Shown: one piece after another, positions 9,749-21,174 of the stretch
Position numbering within the stretch: the first letter of the stretch is position 1
How the letters are laid out: each line of letters starts with the position of its first letter
Source: Ctena decussata
Lineage: Eukaryota; Mollusca; Bivalvia; Lucinida; Lucinidae
Direction: 5' to 3'
Assembly (NCBI GenBank): GCA_963989385.1
Contig: OZ022501.1
Span: 3,234,001-3,298,000, forward strand
Length of the DNA stretch: 64,000 nt
Position numbers and translations under genes: made by a program
Notes under the pieces: model-generated
The model's database searches: none
Told to the model about the DNA's origin: nothing
The model's input: only the letters and a program-made list of their open reading frames with translations

Positions 9749-12700
9749 TCATTTGATACATTCCGCTGGGCTAACATTCATACAAGAATCTGAATACAAC
9801 AACAAAGATTAAAAGGAAATTACCGTCTATTCTTGAGCATAAAACGTCGTTGACCGTATCGATAAAATTGACACTGATGTCAAACACGTCATCAGGTGTC
9901 AGATCCACCGACGTCATCCATTGACTCATGTGCATCATTATGATATCAGGACATCCCAAAAGCACCAGACAGTCAGCCTTGTTTTCTTCTAGACATGGTA
10001 CAAACGGTGGGATCGTTCTGGAAAAAAGGAAGATAAATAAATATGTAAATAAATAAACGATATAAGATAAGTATAACATTGATTTACTTGTTTCACATGT
10101 TTTTTTTTTCGGTTGGCTTTACCCAAACGTTTCCTTTCAATATGCACGTATGAATTTTACTGGCATTTGAAGATTTCATCCGAGAACCGATCGTTAAGCA
10201 AAGATGGGCGAGATATGGAGCTATCGAGAAACAAACACTGACGTTTTGAAAGCAGATATCTGCTCTTTCCCACAGATGATTAAAGTGTTGATGGGTCAGC
10301 ATTTAGCTCCTAGATGGATGAACTGATAATATTTTTAAGGCCATGTCAACAGTAATTACTTACATCGAGCCGATGGATGGGTGCTAATGAAAAGCTAAAT
10401 GAAAATGTTACTACCTGAAACTGTATTCGAGTACGGTCAGCTATTTTAAGGCCCAGTCTCACTGTCACGTTTTGAGGGCTAGTTTGTACTACGTTTCTTG
10501 CCCTACGTTTGGCAAAAAAATGTACCCCGTTTTGTAAGTATTTAGATGTTACTTCATTTCTAGTACGCGTCAAAAACGTAAAACTACTATTTACTTCGTA
10601 CTACCCGGTTATCAAACGAAGTAGTGTCACGCATTCAAAAGGGACAAAAACAGTTTACTTACCTACTACGAATGCATACGTTTAACAAGGGACTATTAGG
10701 TATTGTCCGATTTAACTACCTAGTGAAAGTGACGTTTGAGTGGATATCGCAAAACATACCAAATCGTCATAAAACGCAGAATAAAACGTCACGAAATATA
10801 TTAAGACGTGGGAAAGCGTATATAATGTGTAGTACTACGTAGAGGACCTTCACGTATGGCTAGGAACTTAAAACGTTTCATCTACGTTTTAGTACGTTTA
10901 GACTACGCTTCAATACGTTTTTACTACGCATACAGTAAGCATTTTGAATTGCTCAGTTTAAGTCGAATTTTCAATACAAACGTAGCTACGACACATATAT
11001 AGCTGTATAAATCCGTATATAATACGTATTCACCAAATACGTAGAAAACCCTAGTCCTCAAGATGTGAACGTAAGACTGAGTCTTAAGGGATCTCTAGGA
11101 TATTCTTGGTACGTTTTTGTCCGTATTTAATGCGTTTCGGCTACGTTTTAGTACGTTTGACCACGTTTTACTATGTATTGATACATTGTACTAGGTATAT
11201 GCTGCGTATTTCAAAATGCCATGTTTGAGTTAAACATTCTAAGTCAAATGCAATTAGGCCACGTATTTAGCTATGTCTGTATACTTTTTCTCTTCGTTTT
11301 ACAATGATTGCTGCCGTTTTGTCACGTTTAAAAGAAAACGTTGTTAAACCTAGCCCTCAATACGTGACAGTGAGACTGTGGCTTTAGCAGAAGAATGCTT
11401 AACCGAATGAGCTACTGGGATTCCCAAAGTCCTCTTAGCGGAGCTTACGCCCATTGAAAAGGAAGACAGAAAGTAATAGGTAGAGTTGCTTTCCCTGAAG
11501 ATGTCGATTGATTGATTTGTTTGTTTAAGTCCATGGTAAACAGCTAAGGTCATGTCGGAACGGTCAGTTAACCTAACCACAGTATTCCTGGGCAAGCTTA
11601 GACCTCCTAAGCGGTTAACCAGTACTAAGTGCACATATCTTCGCAAGTAACTGACAACTACCCTTCTTCAATCAGCGGAAGGAGAAACGAAAGTATGTGG
11701 CCAGACCGGGTATCGAACCCAGGACCTCTGACTCATAAGTCATGAGGACGTGTCGAGTTCCTTTAACACATCAACACCCAGCAAAATAACTACATCAAAC
11801 TGGAGGTCAGTTTCAGATACCAGTCTCTAAGATAAATAAGCCACATCATTTGATTTAAATCAATGTGGCATTGGTGGCAAGCAAAGGCTCCAATTGGACT
11901 GCACTTCAGTGTAGTCTCAACAGAGCCTTCACTCGTCACATTAGCAATCTATGGCATTGGCCCACGCCATGCAGCCAACAGTGAGGCCTCAATAGACCCG
12001 GTGAAACCCATAAGGATCATTTGGATATCATATACCAAAACTGCCATATTGTTTGAAGTCACGTGATGGGGATCAAAATGGTATCATTTCAGGGGATTTA
12101 CGATGAAAATATCTTATATTTTACTGACAGCTTCTTTCAAAGGACAAACGTTTACTTACTCCTTTAGGAAATTGTGTTCTTTTTTGGAAATGTCCTCCTT
12201 TTGGGAAGCAACGGGTATTTAATGAAAGAAAACACGGTATTGAAAGCATTCTTCTTTCTATTTAGGTAATTAGACGAATGAGAACAAAGCAATCTAACCT
12301 GCAGTAATGCTGGATGCCAGTGCGAAGATCGTTGCCTTCAGCACTTAATGCGTTTATCATAATCCCTGAGCACCTCTCTCTCATGATGGCGGCGCCACAC
12401 TCATCCTGGTTTTCGTATGACCCACCGGTACTGTAAACATCTGTGACGTTCCCATACTCGGAACGTGAACGGGGCTTCCCTAGAAAATAGATTAAAATTG
12501 CCTCAAAAATAAAAACAATTATAAAATGAATAAATTATTTATTTAATACATGCAAAATAAATGCCTTGATTGATCATGATACTGTTTGGTTTAGCAATGC
12601 GTTCGTAAGATGTAGATAGAATAACAATTAGTGTAGACCCTTATTAGACTTCAGTTTCAGAAGCTGTCTGATTTTGGTCTTTGTTGTTTGCTCAGAACAA

Positions 12701-14847
12701 TTTCTCCCAATCATTACAATTTTTACTTTAGCCTGAGAACGAAGCTTTCCATAATCACCTTAAGTAGACAATTAAAATAAACTGTGCATCAATTTATATC
12801 CAAAAACTTAAATACCGTATGCGGGTTCAAATATTCGCAGATTAGGTGCAAAAATATAAATTTTCGCAATTTTTAATTTTGGCGGTTAACAACAGGCACC
12901 GCAAAAAGCAAATTGCTTCATTTTCATTTGAGCTAGTTGTTTCATTAACCTGCGGCCGCAGGTTAATGAGCGAACTCGCTCAAATGAAAAATACCAGACT
13001 TCATGGTGTTGAAATTTGATTTATGTGTTTACCGTGATGATTCATTGACGAGTTAGAGGGTTATCATGCGAACCGAACAACCAGCTAAATGTTTTGTACC
13101 ACTTCAGAAACTGAGGGTGAGGTTGGGCCTGTAAAATCGATTTAAGCCCCCCCCAGTATTCATTACTGACCGTTCCAAGGCGGTAGTTCTGTTGTGGTTC
13201 TTTGTTGCCTGTTTTTGGTGTCAGAGTTTCTGTGATGTTTTACCTTATGTATGTTATTATTATTTTTGGTTCGGTTTGGGTGGCTGAGTGGCCACCTTTT
13301 GGGAACAAGCTGCTCACTCGGTTGGCCATATGTTCTCTGTATCTTGATTATTTGTAATCTTAGTTGTTTCCAACTATGGTTTGGGGTCTGGATTTGGATT
13401 TTGATTGTTTCAGTTCCTGGTCTTTGCATACTTTTTACTTTTACCGAAGCAAACATAAACAAAATATATGGTCGCTGTGTCTACTGATGATACTTTGTAA
13501 GAAAAAAGAAATTATTTCGCGATTTTAATATTCGCGGTTTCTAAGTGACCGGGAAATACCGCGAAAATAGAACACCGCGAAAATTATTGCGTATACGGTA
13601 CCTTTATTTTCCTACACAAGAAACAAGCCAGGCGACGAGAACTGACCCCGCCTTTTACCATGCAGAAACTACAATGATTTGGACCCGCCTGTGAACCAAG
13701 GACGCCGGATCAGGCCTTGCCTTTTTTGATTGTGATACGAACAAGGGTGATTCTGATCTTCTTTGTTAGCACGAGCCATATAGGTACTGTAAAACACTTA
13801 TATTTAGCGGTTAGTGAATTTTGTGATATTGGCAGATAAGGTAAACAGCGCTAAATAGTCCGGCAATATTTGTTTTGGCGGACCTTGACTCTTGCGTCAG
13901 TGGTAAATATCCTTAATCTGCGATAATCCTCAGAACAGCAGTTAACCTACTTTTAAAGCGGTATTGCAAAATAGGACGCTTAACTCTTGATACTACGACA
14001 ATGCAACACACGGCAATACACCTATCCGATATTGCGACGATGTTTAATACAGGAATTATCTTTTACTGTGACAATGCTAAATAGGACATTAATTCTCATA
14101 CTGCAGCCATGCTAAATATACCACAAAGCTCAATATATTAGTATACATACCAGGTATTGTGAATGTACTAAATAGGTGGGGGAAAAAGCCCGCCTGATAT
14201 TTCAACAGTGCTTAGAATGGCAATAAACAGCTGATACTCAAGGGCAAAAAGTAATTCCACAAACAAAGTCTCCCGTACACTTCAGCGTATTTTCATGTTT
14301 ACTGGATATTATTTTCGACACTTATGTTCAACTTTTAAAAACTTAGTTTGATACTGGTAGAAAGGCTAATGAATAAAGAAAGCAATACATGTATTTCAGT
14401 TGGACATCATATAAGTACACAGCATGGCTTTAGATTTTACGTTCGGAGTTAAGACTTTTTTCATAACGCAATTATAAACATTTATGAGAATATGTTGTTT
14501 TCAAATTTATGCTGAGGTCTACTAGTTGTATCTCGACAATCAGGGAAAAGCTGAGTTCCGTATTTTTCCCCAGGAAAACTGCCAAAATGATATAAGTGAT
14601 ATTACTGCAATAAACCTTCCAGGCACTTCAGCAATACTGCTAACTACGACTGCAATAAATCCCTGACACCGCATTAATGTGACAATGTTAGATACGACAA
14701 ATAGACACCTGAGTCTAGATATCATTAAATTCGGCAATAGACATACCTGATTCTGCGACAATGATAAATAATCATTAAGTCAGTTAGCCTACCTGATACT
14801 GCAACAATGCTTAGCCCAGCCAACAATAGACATGCGCACTTCTTCAT
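9749..14847 (-). CDS. four-exon gene for a small secreted cysteine-containing protein
   Basis: Coding exons on the minus strand are 14847-14793, 12479-12299, 10017-9824 and 9789-9749. They total 471 nt, 156 residues plus TGA. Exon 1 encodes a signal peptide beginning MKKCACLLLAGLSIVAVS and ends at a GTAGGC donor. Acceptors are TTTTCTAG, TTTTTTCCAG and TTGTATTCAG; donors are CAG/GTTAGA and ACG/GTAATT. Phases run 1, 2, 1 and match at every junction. The mature chain has nine cysteines (DEC, RERC, HYC, VPC, ADC, LGC, VLC, DSC, AEC) and one N-glycosylation motif (NVT). Its spacing suggests a small helical extracellular domain, but I do not recognise the family. Introns carry transposons (10450-11383, 12813-13607). 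Seen: splice sites and open phase. Inferred: secretion. Additional exons cannot be excluded. Confidence 0.7.
10450..11383. mobile_element. TIR element with CAGTCTCACTGTCACG termini, in an intron
   Basis: The left end GCCCAGTCTCACTGTCACG is inverted at the right end, with GAGGGCTAG continuing the repeat inside. The interior is dense in TACGT words, with an internal subterminal echo near 11055. There is no transposase. TTAA on the left and TTTA on the right could be a decayed target duplication. It lies in intron 2 of the secreted-protein gene. Confidence 0.65.
11505..11757 (-). mobile_element. tRNA-derived SINE, 5'-truncated
   Basis: Minus strand: an anticodon-arm-like region and box B (GGGTTCGATACCC) are followed by a body with TTGTCAGTTACTTGCGAAG and GGTTAGGTTAACTG, ending in ACTTAAACAAACAAATC. 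The layout resembles bivalve tRNA SINEs. Box A was not found. Confidence 0.6.
12813..13607. mobile_element. MITE with TACCGTATGCG-like ends, split by a Naiad insertion
   Basis: The left end TACCGTATGCGGGTTCAAAT and the right end complement (GCGTATACGGTA) are inverted. TTCGCG-rich words occur on both sides. Removing the Naiad fragment 12999-13440 restores a smaller element. It sits in intron 1 of the secreted-protein gene. Confidence 0.55.
12999..13440 (+). mobile_element. 5'-truncated Naiad copy, family A (3' UTR only)
   Basis: Almost identical to 2251-2706. It begins at TTCATGGTGTTGAAATTTG and ends GCATACTTTTTAC. Both hairpins are intact. It is inserted next to a perfect palindrome (12943-12968) inside a MITE. 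Confidence 0.8.
13920..14840. repeat. degenerate tandem repeat overlapping exon 1 of the secreted-protein gene
   Basis: Units of roughly 40-50 bp built around GATACTGCGACAATGCTAAATA recur at about 13990, 14030, 14078, 14097, 14750 and 14795. The last unit is the end of the signal-peptide exon with its splice donor. Units are strongly diverged. Confidence 0.5.
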
Positions 14848-14849
14848 GG

Positions 14850-16019
14850 CTGACTTGCTCCGAGTAGGATGGCAAGAACTGTTGTGCACAAATACGTAAT
14901 AACAGCTGCACAAAAATATTTTATAAATGATAAACGGTTTTGAATCAGCAGCCTGAGATCGTGTTATTAAGTATAATTTATGGGTGACATTTGCAGAGCC
15001 TCAATTTAAGCTTTTTTAGGCTGAAGACCCATTTTAAGGACATATGGAAACAGTGCAGATCTAGTTCAGAACGCGGCGTCTTATCAGAGTCAACACTCTA
15101 CCTTTTGAGGATTTTCCATGCTAAATGCAACAAAAGTTAAATCATTTACCAGAAACGCCTAAAAGTGTATACTGACTCATCCAAATAACAAGGATGGACA
15201 AGTCCACTAGACAACAATGGGCTTAGTGAATGGTTAATTATTGGGAGAGCAGCTTTTATTTTCAGCCTCCCTTGGCAATGGGAACTAACGCTCAAAGGTC
15301 AAAAAAGAAAAAACGAAAGAAAAAAAAAAACACACACACACACACACAATCCGCTAGGAGCAAAATGTTTACTACAGAAAACCTCCATAAAGGACTTCTC
15401 CATCCAGGGAAGCAAACAGGAAGTAGAATGAATTGTTTCCCTTTGTAAAAGTGGTTAGAAAATATTGACGTTTATTCAGTCTCCGAAAAGTCGGGAGACA
15501 AAAAATACGTTTTAGCAAGTGCAAAGACTGAAGACTCAGATCAGCTTGCGCTTTTACATTACCTTAACAGAACAGTCCCAGTTGCGTCAACAGTCTACGG
15601 ATGCTGATGGCTTTATACTGCTTATACCCAAAGCTTTCAGCTCTTCAATCAAATGCCATAAGGTACATTTTCCGGCCAAATGACATGCATTTGCATAAAT
15701 CATGTAGCTAATTGTTTCACCATTTAAGGTCATTATGATAATCATCATTATTACTCATGTAAACATTAAAAACGTCGGGAGAGGAAACCGAACTCTTTAA
15801 GGAAGCAACTCCCTTTATTTTGTTTGTATATATTGCCCATTCTGAAAAACACGTGCACTTTCGAATTTGCTCTTAAGGTGGCTTTACACTGCGGTACATG
15901 TTGCCTGACACTTGTTTCAGGTAACCTGTATCACCGTGTAAACACCAAAAAGCCATAGATTTCATGACACTACCGGATTGTATGCAACCTGTATAACCAT
16001 TCGAACATAACATACAGCC
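14850..16019. other. intergenic DNA with a CA microsatellite, no gene recognised
   Basis: A CACA run lies at 15331-15348 after an A-rich stretch. The rest shows no ORF or exon I can support. Any 5' UTR of the secreted-protein gene would start here. Confidence 0.4.
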
Positions 16020-16205
16020 CCACCACCCATCGGGGCCTGCGAATAGATCTGCTGCCTGCTGCCTTTGCAGCAGAGCTCCTAGTAGCTCTAGCAGGACTTG
16101 GGTTTCATTATCGCAGGTTGGGTAAAAGCCTCGCCCATTCGAAGGTTCCGTCTCGACATGACTGAAATATTGTTTACAGGGACATTAAACCACAACTAAA
16201 CAACA
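16020..16205 (+). mobile_element. SINE 3' part
   Basis: It ends CATGACTGAAATATTGTTTA then ACATTAAACCACAACTAAAC and an AACAACAAC tail. This resembles the ACTGAAATACTGTT...TTAAAC tails of bivalve tRNA SINEs. A tRNA head is not clear. Confidence 0.45.
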
Positions 16206-16429
16206 ACAACATAACCTAAGTGGCTGCAGGTCTTGGTCTTTTGGATTGTTTTGGAAGAGAAATGCCCATTTTACCATTAATTTTAACAGGACTGAGTTGC
16301 AAATTTTTGGCATGTTTGGAAAAATAAACTACCGTCATATAACCGAATAAATGCGGCCCTTGCTGCAGACTCGTTTTAGATGATATGAACTACGTCATGT
16401 GATTTCCAAAAATGAGGCATATCAGAGGA

Positions 16430-16700
16430 TATGTTCTGAGAAATCTAAAATTTCAGATTGATTTAGACTATTATTCTAGACCATCGTCTTTAATATTATT
16501 TGGATCCTTTTTGATACTTATCAGCCTTTGAATTGACTGTTCAATTAAAATGAAGAAATTACAGTATGCTTTTCTCTGGTTTCGTCATCAGATATTGTTA
16601 GGGTCACTGACGAGGCTTTATTAACCGAAACTACGTAGTCGTGCCCATGTTCCTTCTTCTCAATGTATTCTCTGCTCTTAAAGGAACTATTTAAGATTTT
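16430..16700 (+). mobile_element. hammerhead-bearing retroelement fragment, copy 1
   Basis: Collinear, at lower identity, with the minus-strand copy at 46300-46650. Shared stretches include ACAGTATGCTTTTCTCTGG and CTCTGCTCTTAAAGGAACT. A decayed hammerhead ribozyme is at 16601-16646. No protein-coding part was found. Confidence 0.6.
16601..16646 (+). ncRNA. hammerhead ribozyme, decayed
   Basis: The core CTGACGA, then GGCT-TTATT-AACC, GAAAC, TACGTA and GTC is recognisable. One stem II pair is lost (C opposite A). Stem I, GGGTCA against GTGCCC, keeps only about four pairs. Helix III is the minimal CTA/TAG type. Confidence 0.6.
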
Positions 16701-17328
16701 GATTGCCATGTGATAGTCAGATCATCCGCCTGGTCCACACAGGGTAATCAGAGACCTCAATATTGGCTCTGTCGCGTGGGTCACTTCTATAAATACTAAT
16801 ATGACAAGCTATGGCTCTGATGAGACTGCACTTATGTGAAATCTGAACTGCACTTATGTGCAGTCTGGTCAGAGCCGTAGGCAGTCACCATTGTCGCATT
16901 GTTGAATGACACATGACATGGGTCACTGATTGCTGCAACCTGTACACTGTGTGTTGTACGGAGGCAAGGACATTGTTCTAACACTTTAGCAATGCCAGTA
17001 GGATACGGCAGTTATGATGGATTGTCAAATGGTACTTTCGCATACAACCTCAGATGGCAGAGTATTGGCACAGGTCTAAGATGTTGAATCCAGACTGTTT
17101 TGTCATATATTTTCATATAAAAGTAGAGCGGCCAAAAATCAGGAAATAGTACGGTTGCCTATTCTTGCCTCCTAGTTGTAACTAAAATAAACAATGGCAT
17201 GATTAAAGCCTCTGCCTAGGCGGGAGTACAGAGGAAGAAAGAATGCAAATGAGGCATTTTGCAGGTGTGCCAATACCTGCAACCTAAGAGTAAACTATGT
17301 CACATATTAAAAGATCCATTTGAAAGAA
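16701..17328. other. no gene recognised; short hairpin at 16825-16880
   Basis: GCACTTATGTG is repeated next to a GCAGTCTGGTCAGAGCC hairpin. Otherwise nothing I can support. Confidence 0.35.
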
Positions 17329-17803
17329 GTAAAAAGTATGCAAAGACCAGGAACTGAAACAATCAAAATCCAAATCCAGCCCTCAAACCATAGTTGGAAA
17401 CAACTAAGATTACAAATAATCAAGATACAGAGAACATATGGCCAACCGAGTGAGCAGCTTGTTCCCAAAAGGTGGCCAATCAGCAACCCAAACCGAACCA
17501 AAAATAATAAGAACATACATAAGGTAAAACATCACAGAAACTCTGACACCAAAAACAGGCAACAGAGAACCACAACAGAACTACCGCCTTGGAACGGTCA
17601 GTAATGAATTACTGGGGGGCTTAAATCGATTTTACAGGCCCAACCTCACCCTCAGTTTCTGAAGTGGTACAAAACATTTAGTTAGTTGTTCGGTTCGCAT
17701 GATAACCCTCTAACTCGTCAATGAATCATCACGGTAAACACATAAATCAAATTTCAACACCATGAAGAAGCAAAGACGAGGACTCAACAGATACAACGGG
17801 CCG

Positions 17804-17819
17804 TCTGACAGGTTGAGAT
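17804..17819 (-). other. Naiad 3' UTR, conserved region (copy 1)
   Basis: This lies in the 3' UTR stretch GACAGG...CCTGTC (minus strand, about 17800-17830), a small hairpin between the SECIS-like element and the family-wide hairpins. Only local pairing supports it. Confidence 0.3.
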
Positions 17820-17908
17820 CCCTGTCCTGCCAAACAACCCCACTGGATATCTGAAGCAAAAGAAGGTCACCAGTTGAGCCCCGGTGGACCAAGCAACAGA
17901 CAAAAAGG

Positions 17909-17957
17909 CTCCGGTCCCAACCAACTAAAATATATAGCTTTAGGTCGGGGCCATCAT
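17909..17957 (-). promoter_or_regulatory. SECIS-like stem-loop (copy 1)
   Basis: Identical to the element at 22130-22178 in copy 2; its structure is described there. The 8-bp deletion upstream shifts the reading frame, so in this copy the stem-loop lies wholly after the premature stop at 18064. Confidence 0.65.
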
Positions 17958-18063
17958 AGAGTCTGACGACCGATCCCCCGGTGTGCAATTAAAGAGTGCA
18001 GCAAAGTTATCAACCGTGATTGGGTTAATCACTAAGCATGCAGACTGTCGCATAACATTTAAA

Positions 18064-21000
18064 TTATAGCCAATACCGTATTATTATTTTTCGGAATTGA
18101 TCAGAAAAATCAGTCCTACCCTTAATCTTTTTGAATTTGTATACTAAGTCACCATAAAATTCTGGTTCCGATAGGCCTTTGTGTAAAAGAAATTTTAATC
18201 CGACATCAAATTTTGAAACCAATTCATGGTGTCTGCGATGGAATTTAGAAAAAGCCTTTCTAAGTTTATGATACCGATAGCTCTGTTGAAGAAGTTTAGC
18301 AGTTAAACATTTATTACGAGCATTAAAGTCATCTACATGACTACACACTCTAGCAAATCTTATAAGTTGAGAAATATACACTCCATAAGAGGGACGACGT
18401 GGAACGTCACCATCCAAAAATGGAAAATTAACTATATCAAAGTCAAAGTCATCACGTTTATCATAAATTTTAGAAGATACAAAACCGTTGGAAATAGATA
18501 GATGTAAATCCAAAAAGGGGGCCTCGGTATCTGCAGTATTAGCTTTATTCAATTTAAGTTCAGGTGGGTAAATTTGGTTAACCATGCTTTCAAAATAAGG
18601 ATTATCAATATTCAGAAGATCGTCTAAATATCTAGAGGTTGAGTTAAATGCCTCAATGATATCAGCTTGATTATCAACAGAAAGAGAAGTCATGAAATCT
18701 CTTTCATAACAAAATAAAAACAAATCGGCCACAAGAGGAGCACAATTTGTACCCATCGGAATACCAACAATTTGTCTGTATAACTTATTACCAAATCTGA
18801 TGTAAATATTATCTAAGAGATATGATAAGGCGTCACATACATTCTGACATGACCAAAGACTAAATCCTCTATATATTTTACGGTCAGTAGAAGTGAAAAA
18901 CGCTTTTTTATCGTTACAGGCAATACAAAGGGTATCTTCATGTTTTGAGAACTTTTTGAAGGCCCTCTCAATCAAATCAACAAGTTTTTCCTTTATTAAA
19001 TTATGGGGTAATGTGGTATAAAGAGTAGAAAAATCATAAGTGGACAAACTAGTCGCACGGAACCCTCTTGACTTCAGTTTACTAAGTACCTCACCAGAAT
19101 TTTTTATAGACCAAAACATATTTTTCCCTGACCTCTCATACACTGTCTCATAGTACCAAATAACACGAGATTTCATAGCAGTGAGGCAAGAAGTTAATAA
19201 TTTAGATAATTCTGTAGTAGTACAAGAGCTAGAGTTGGCATTGAATCTAGCTTTATACGGTTTTTTGTGAAGCTTAGGTAACCAATACATCGTAGGAAGT
19301 TTGTCTTGGCGTTCCTTAACGTTTACAGCAAACTTTAAAGGCAAACCATTTGAGTGGCTATTAACGACAGTCTTCTCATCTGTAAAAGTCTCTTCGTAAG
19401 CCGTGGTGCCATTAAGTTCCTGCTTCAAAGTGTTAATATAGTGCAACCGACAAACAACAACAATGTTGTTTGCGGCCTTGTCAGCAGGAACCAAAACATA
19501 CTTCCTATGAAAATCCTGGATACCCTGCTTCAAATATCTAAAGGAAGATTTAGGCTTAGGAGGTAAAAGATTAGTATTGTGTGAATAAAACTTTATACGT
19601 TTATCCACAATATTAAAGATACTTAGTTTCCATTTCTTTAAAGCGTTACTTTCAACACCCTCTCGTTTACACCAACGATTACCAAAATCATTTAATGCAG
19701 ATGCAATTTCTTCCCTACATCTGTTGAAATCGATATGGGAAGGGAATCTATACTTAGGACCCTTAGAAACAATGTTACGAATTCTAAAATCCGGGATGAT
19801 CTTCAAATTTCCAGTCACAACATGACCTGCTGATGGGTAAATAAATTTGGAATCTTTACAATCTCATGAATCAGGAGTATTAGCATCGATGTCAAGATCA
19901 GACACAAGTTTATTAAAATTAAATATGATACTTCTAATCGGTTTGTTATACTTATAACAAATAATAGGTGGTTCAGAATTTTCGAAATAATCAGGTATGG
20001 AAGATGTAACAGATTTATCCTGAAATATACTAGGTAAATCTATAAAGTCAATACCTTTGTTAATGAAAGGGAGTTTAATGAAATTTCTTTTATGATTGAT
20101 TTCAGAATCAATTAGTGGACGGAGAGCGTGTTGAGTATAACATCTAGTTAGAAGTGCCGCTTCGTACATTTGGTGATTTCCATCGTAAAACCTATTAGCC
20201 TCTATATCCAATTTGCGTAAGACTGGAATGGGTAGGGAACTAAGAATTGAAAGCATAGCATGTCGGCCATGTTCCAATACTATTGTTGATAAATCATTAA
20301 GAGAAGTGTTAGATTTTTTGGCAGCACATCTTTTACGTTTATCATTTCCTTTTTGTCTTATACCATGAGATCTGGATTTACGTTTTCGAATTTCTAAAAG
20401 AGAAAACACATCAAAATCTGGCATTTTAGAGATATTTCCCTCATGGTAGATGTTATCGTTAAAACCAAGTGGAGAAGCTGATTGCAATAATTTTATCCAT
20501 TTTAATTCAGTTTCGAATCTTTTTATGTTGTTGAATCGAGCAGAAGAATTATGATCATATGATAACTTCTCAGATATTTGTACTGAAACATTATCAGGAG
20601 AATGACCAGTACGCTTAAAATGTTGGTATAGAAAAGTATCTATCTTTTTAGCCTTTAAAATCTTACGATAGTGCTCACCAAATCTAGTCTTCAGCTTACG
20701 ACAAGTTTGTCCAACATATTGCATATTACAGTTCTGTGTGTTTCAAGTTAAAACATATATCAGATTCTCTGATTTTCAATCCAAATCAGAATCGTTAATT
20801 ACTGAAAAAGTCCTACCATTCACAGATGAAGTGATAGTAGAGTCGGTACATAAATGTTCACAACAGTTGCAACTCTTGGCATTGCACTTAGAAATGCTAG
20901 GATACATACTAGGTCTTTTGAACGGATTAGGGTATTTACGTAAAACTGGTGATTTAATAGGGGACAACCTTACTCGTTGATTGTTGCGAAAAATATTAGC

Positions 21001-21174
21001 ATTTGATGCTCCATGTAGATCGACAGATGATGCCGAAAACAAATTTAGTGGTCTCATTCTAACTGTAGGTAATAAAGCTCGAAAGCTTTGAGTAGAATTG
21101 GGAATCCGTACAGAAGACGCAGCATGTAACCTTAGGGGAGATATTGTAATTCTTAATCTGTTTGTAATAGTCAT
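18064..21174 (-). CDS. Naiad protein: N-terminal GIY-YIG endonuclease plus reverse transcriptase, with three in-frame UGA (putative Sec)
   Basis: 1036 residues if UGA is read as selenocysteine. Residues 1-132 include a cysteine-rich knuckle (KCNAKSCNCCEHLC). UGA 1 is codon 133 (20776-20778) and UGA 2 codon 144 (20743-20745), inside the GIY motif (LIYVLT then UGA). QYVGQT follows at 152-157, with C149, H168 and H185 completing the CCHH set of Penelope-like endonucleases. UGA 3 is codon 437 (19864-19866), in the linker, where UGA-D-C stands for the CxC motif of Naiads. The RT follows: WLPKLHKK, YDFSTLYTTL (713), GIPMGTNCAP (804), and catalytic YLDD at 849-852 (18619-18630). The ATG is the first after an upstream in-frame TAG. 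There are no TAA or TAG codons across the frame. The C-terminus is altered by an 8-bp deletion. Alternative: three independent nonsense mutations, which their positions argue against. Confidence 0.85.

Noticed and set aside
16570..16585. CTGATGACGAAACC on the minus strand as a second hammerhead core
   Set aside because: There is no room for stem II between CTGATGA and GAAA, and the homologous site at 46430 is not conserved. The real ribozyme is on the other strand nearby.
17710..17988. 92-codon ORF MHTGGSVVRLYDGPD...
   Set aside because: It overlaps the Naiad C-terminus, SECIS-like element and 3' UTR in another frame and recurs unchanged only because the copies are near identical.
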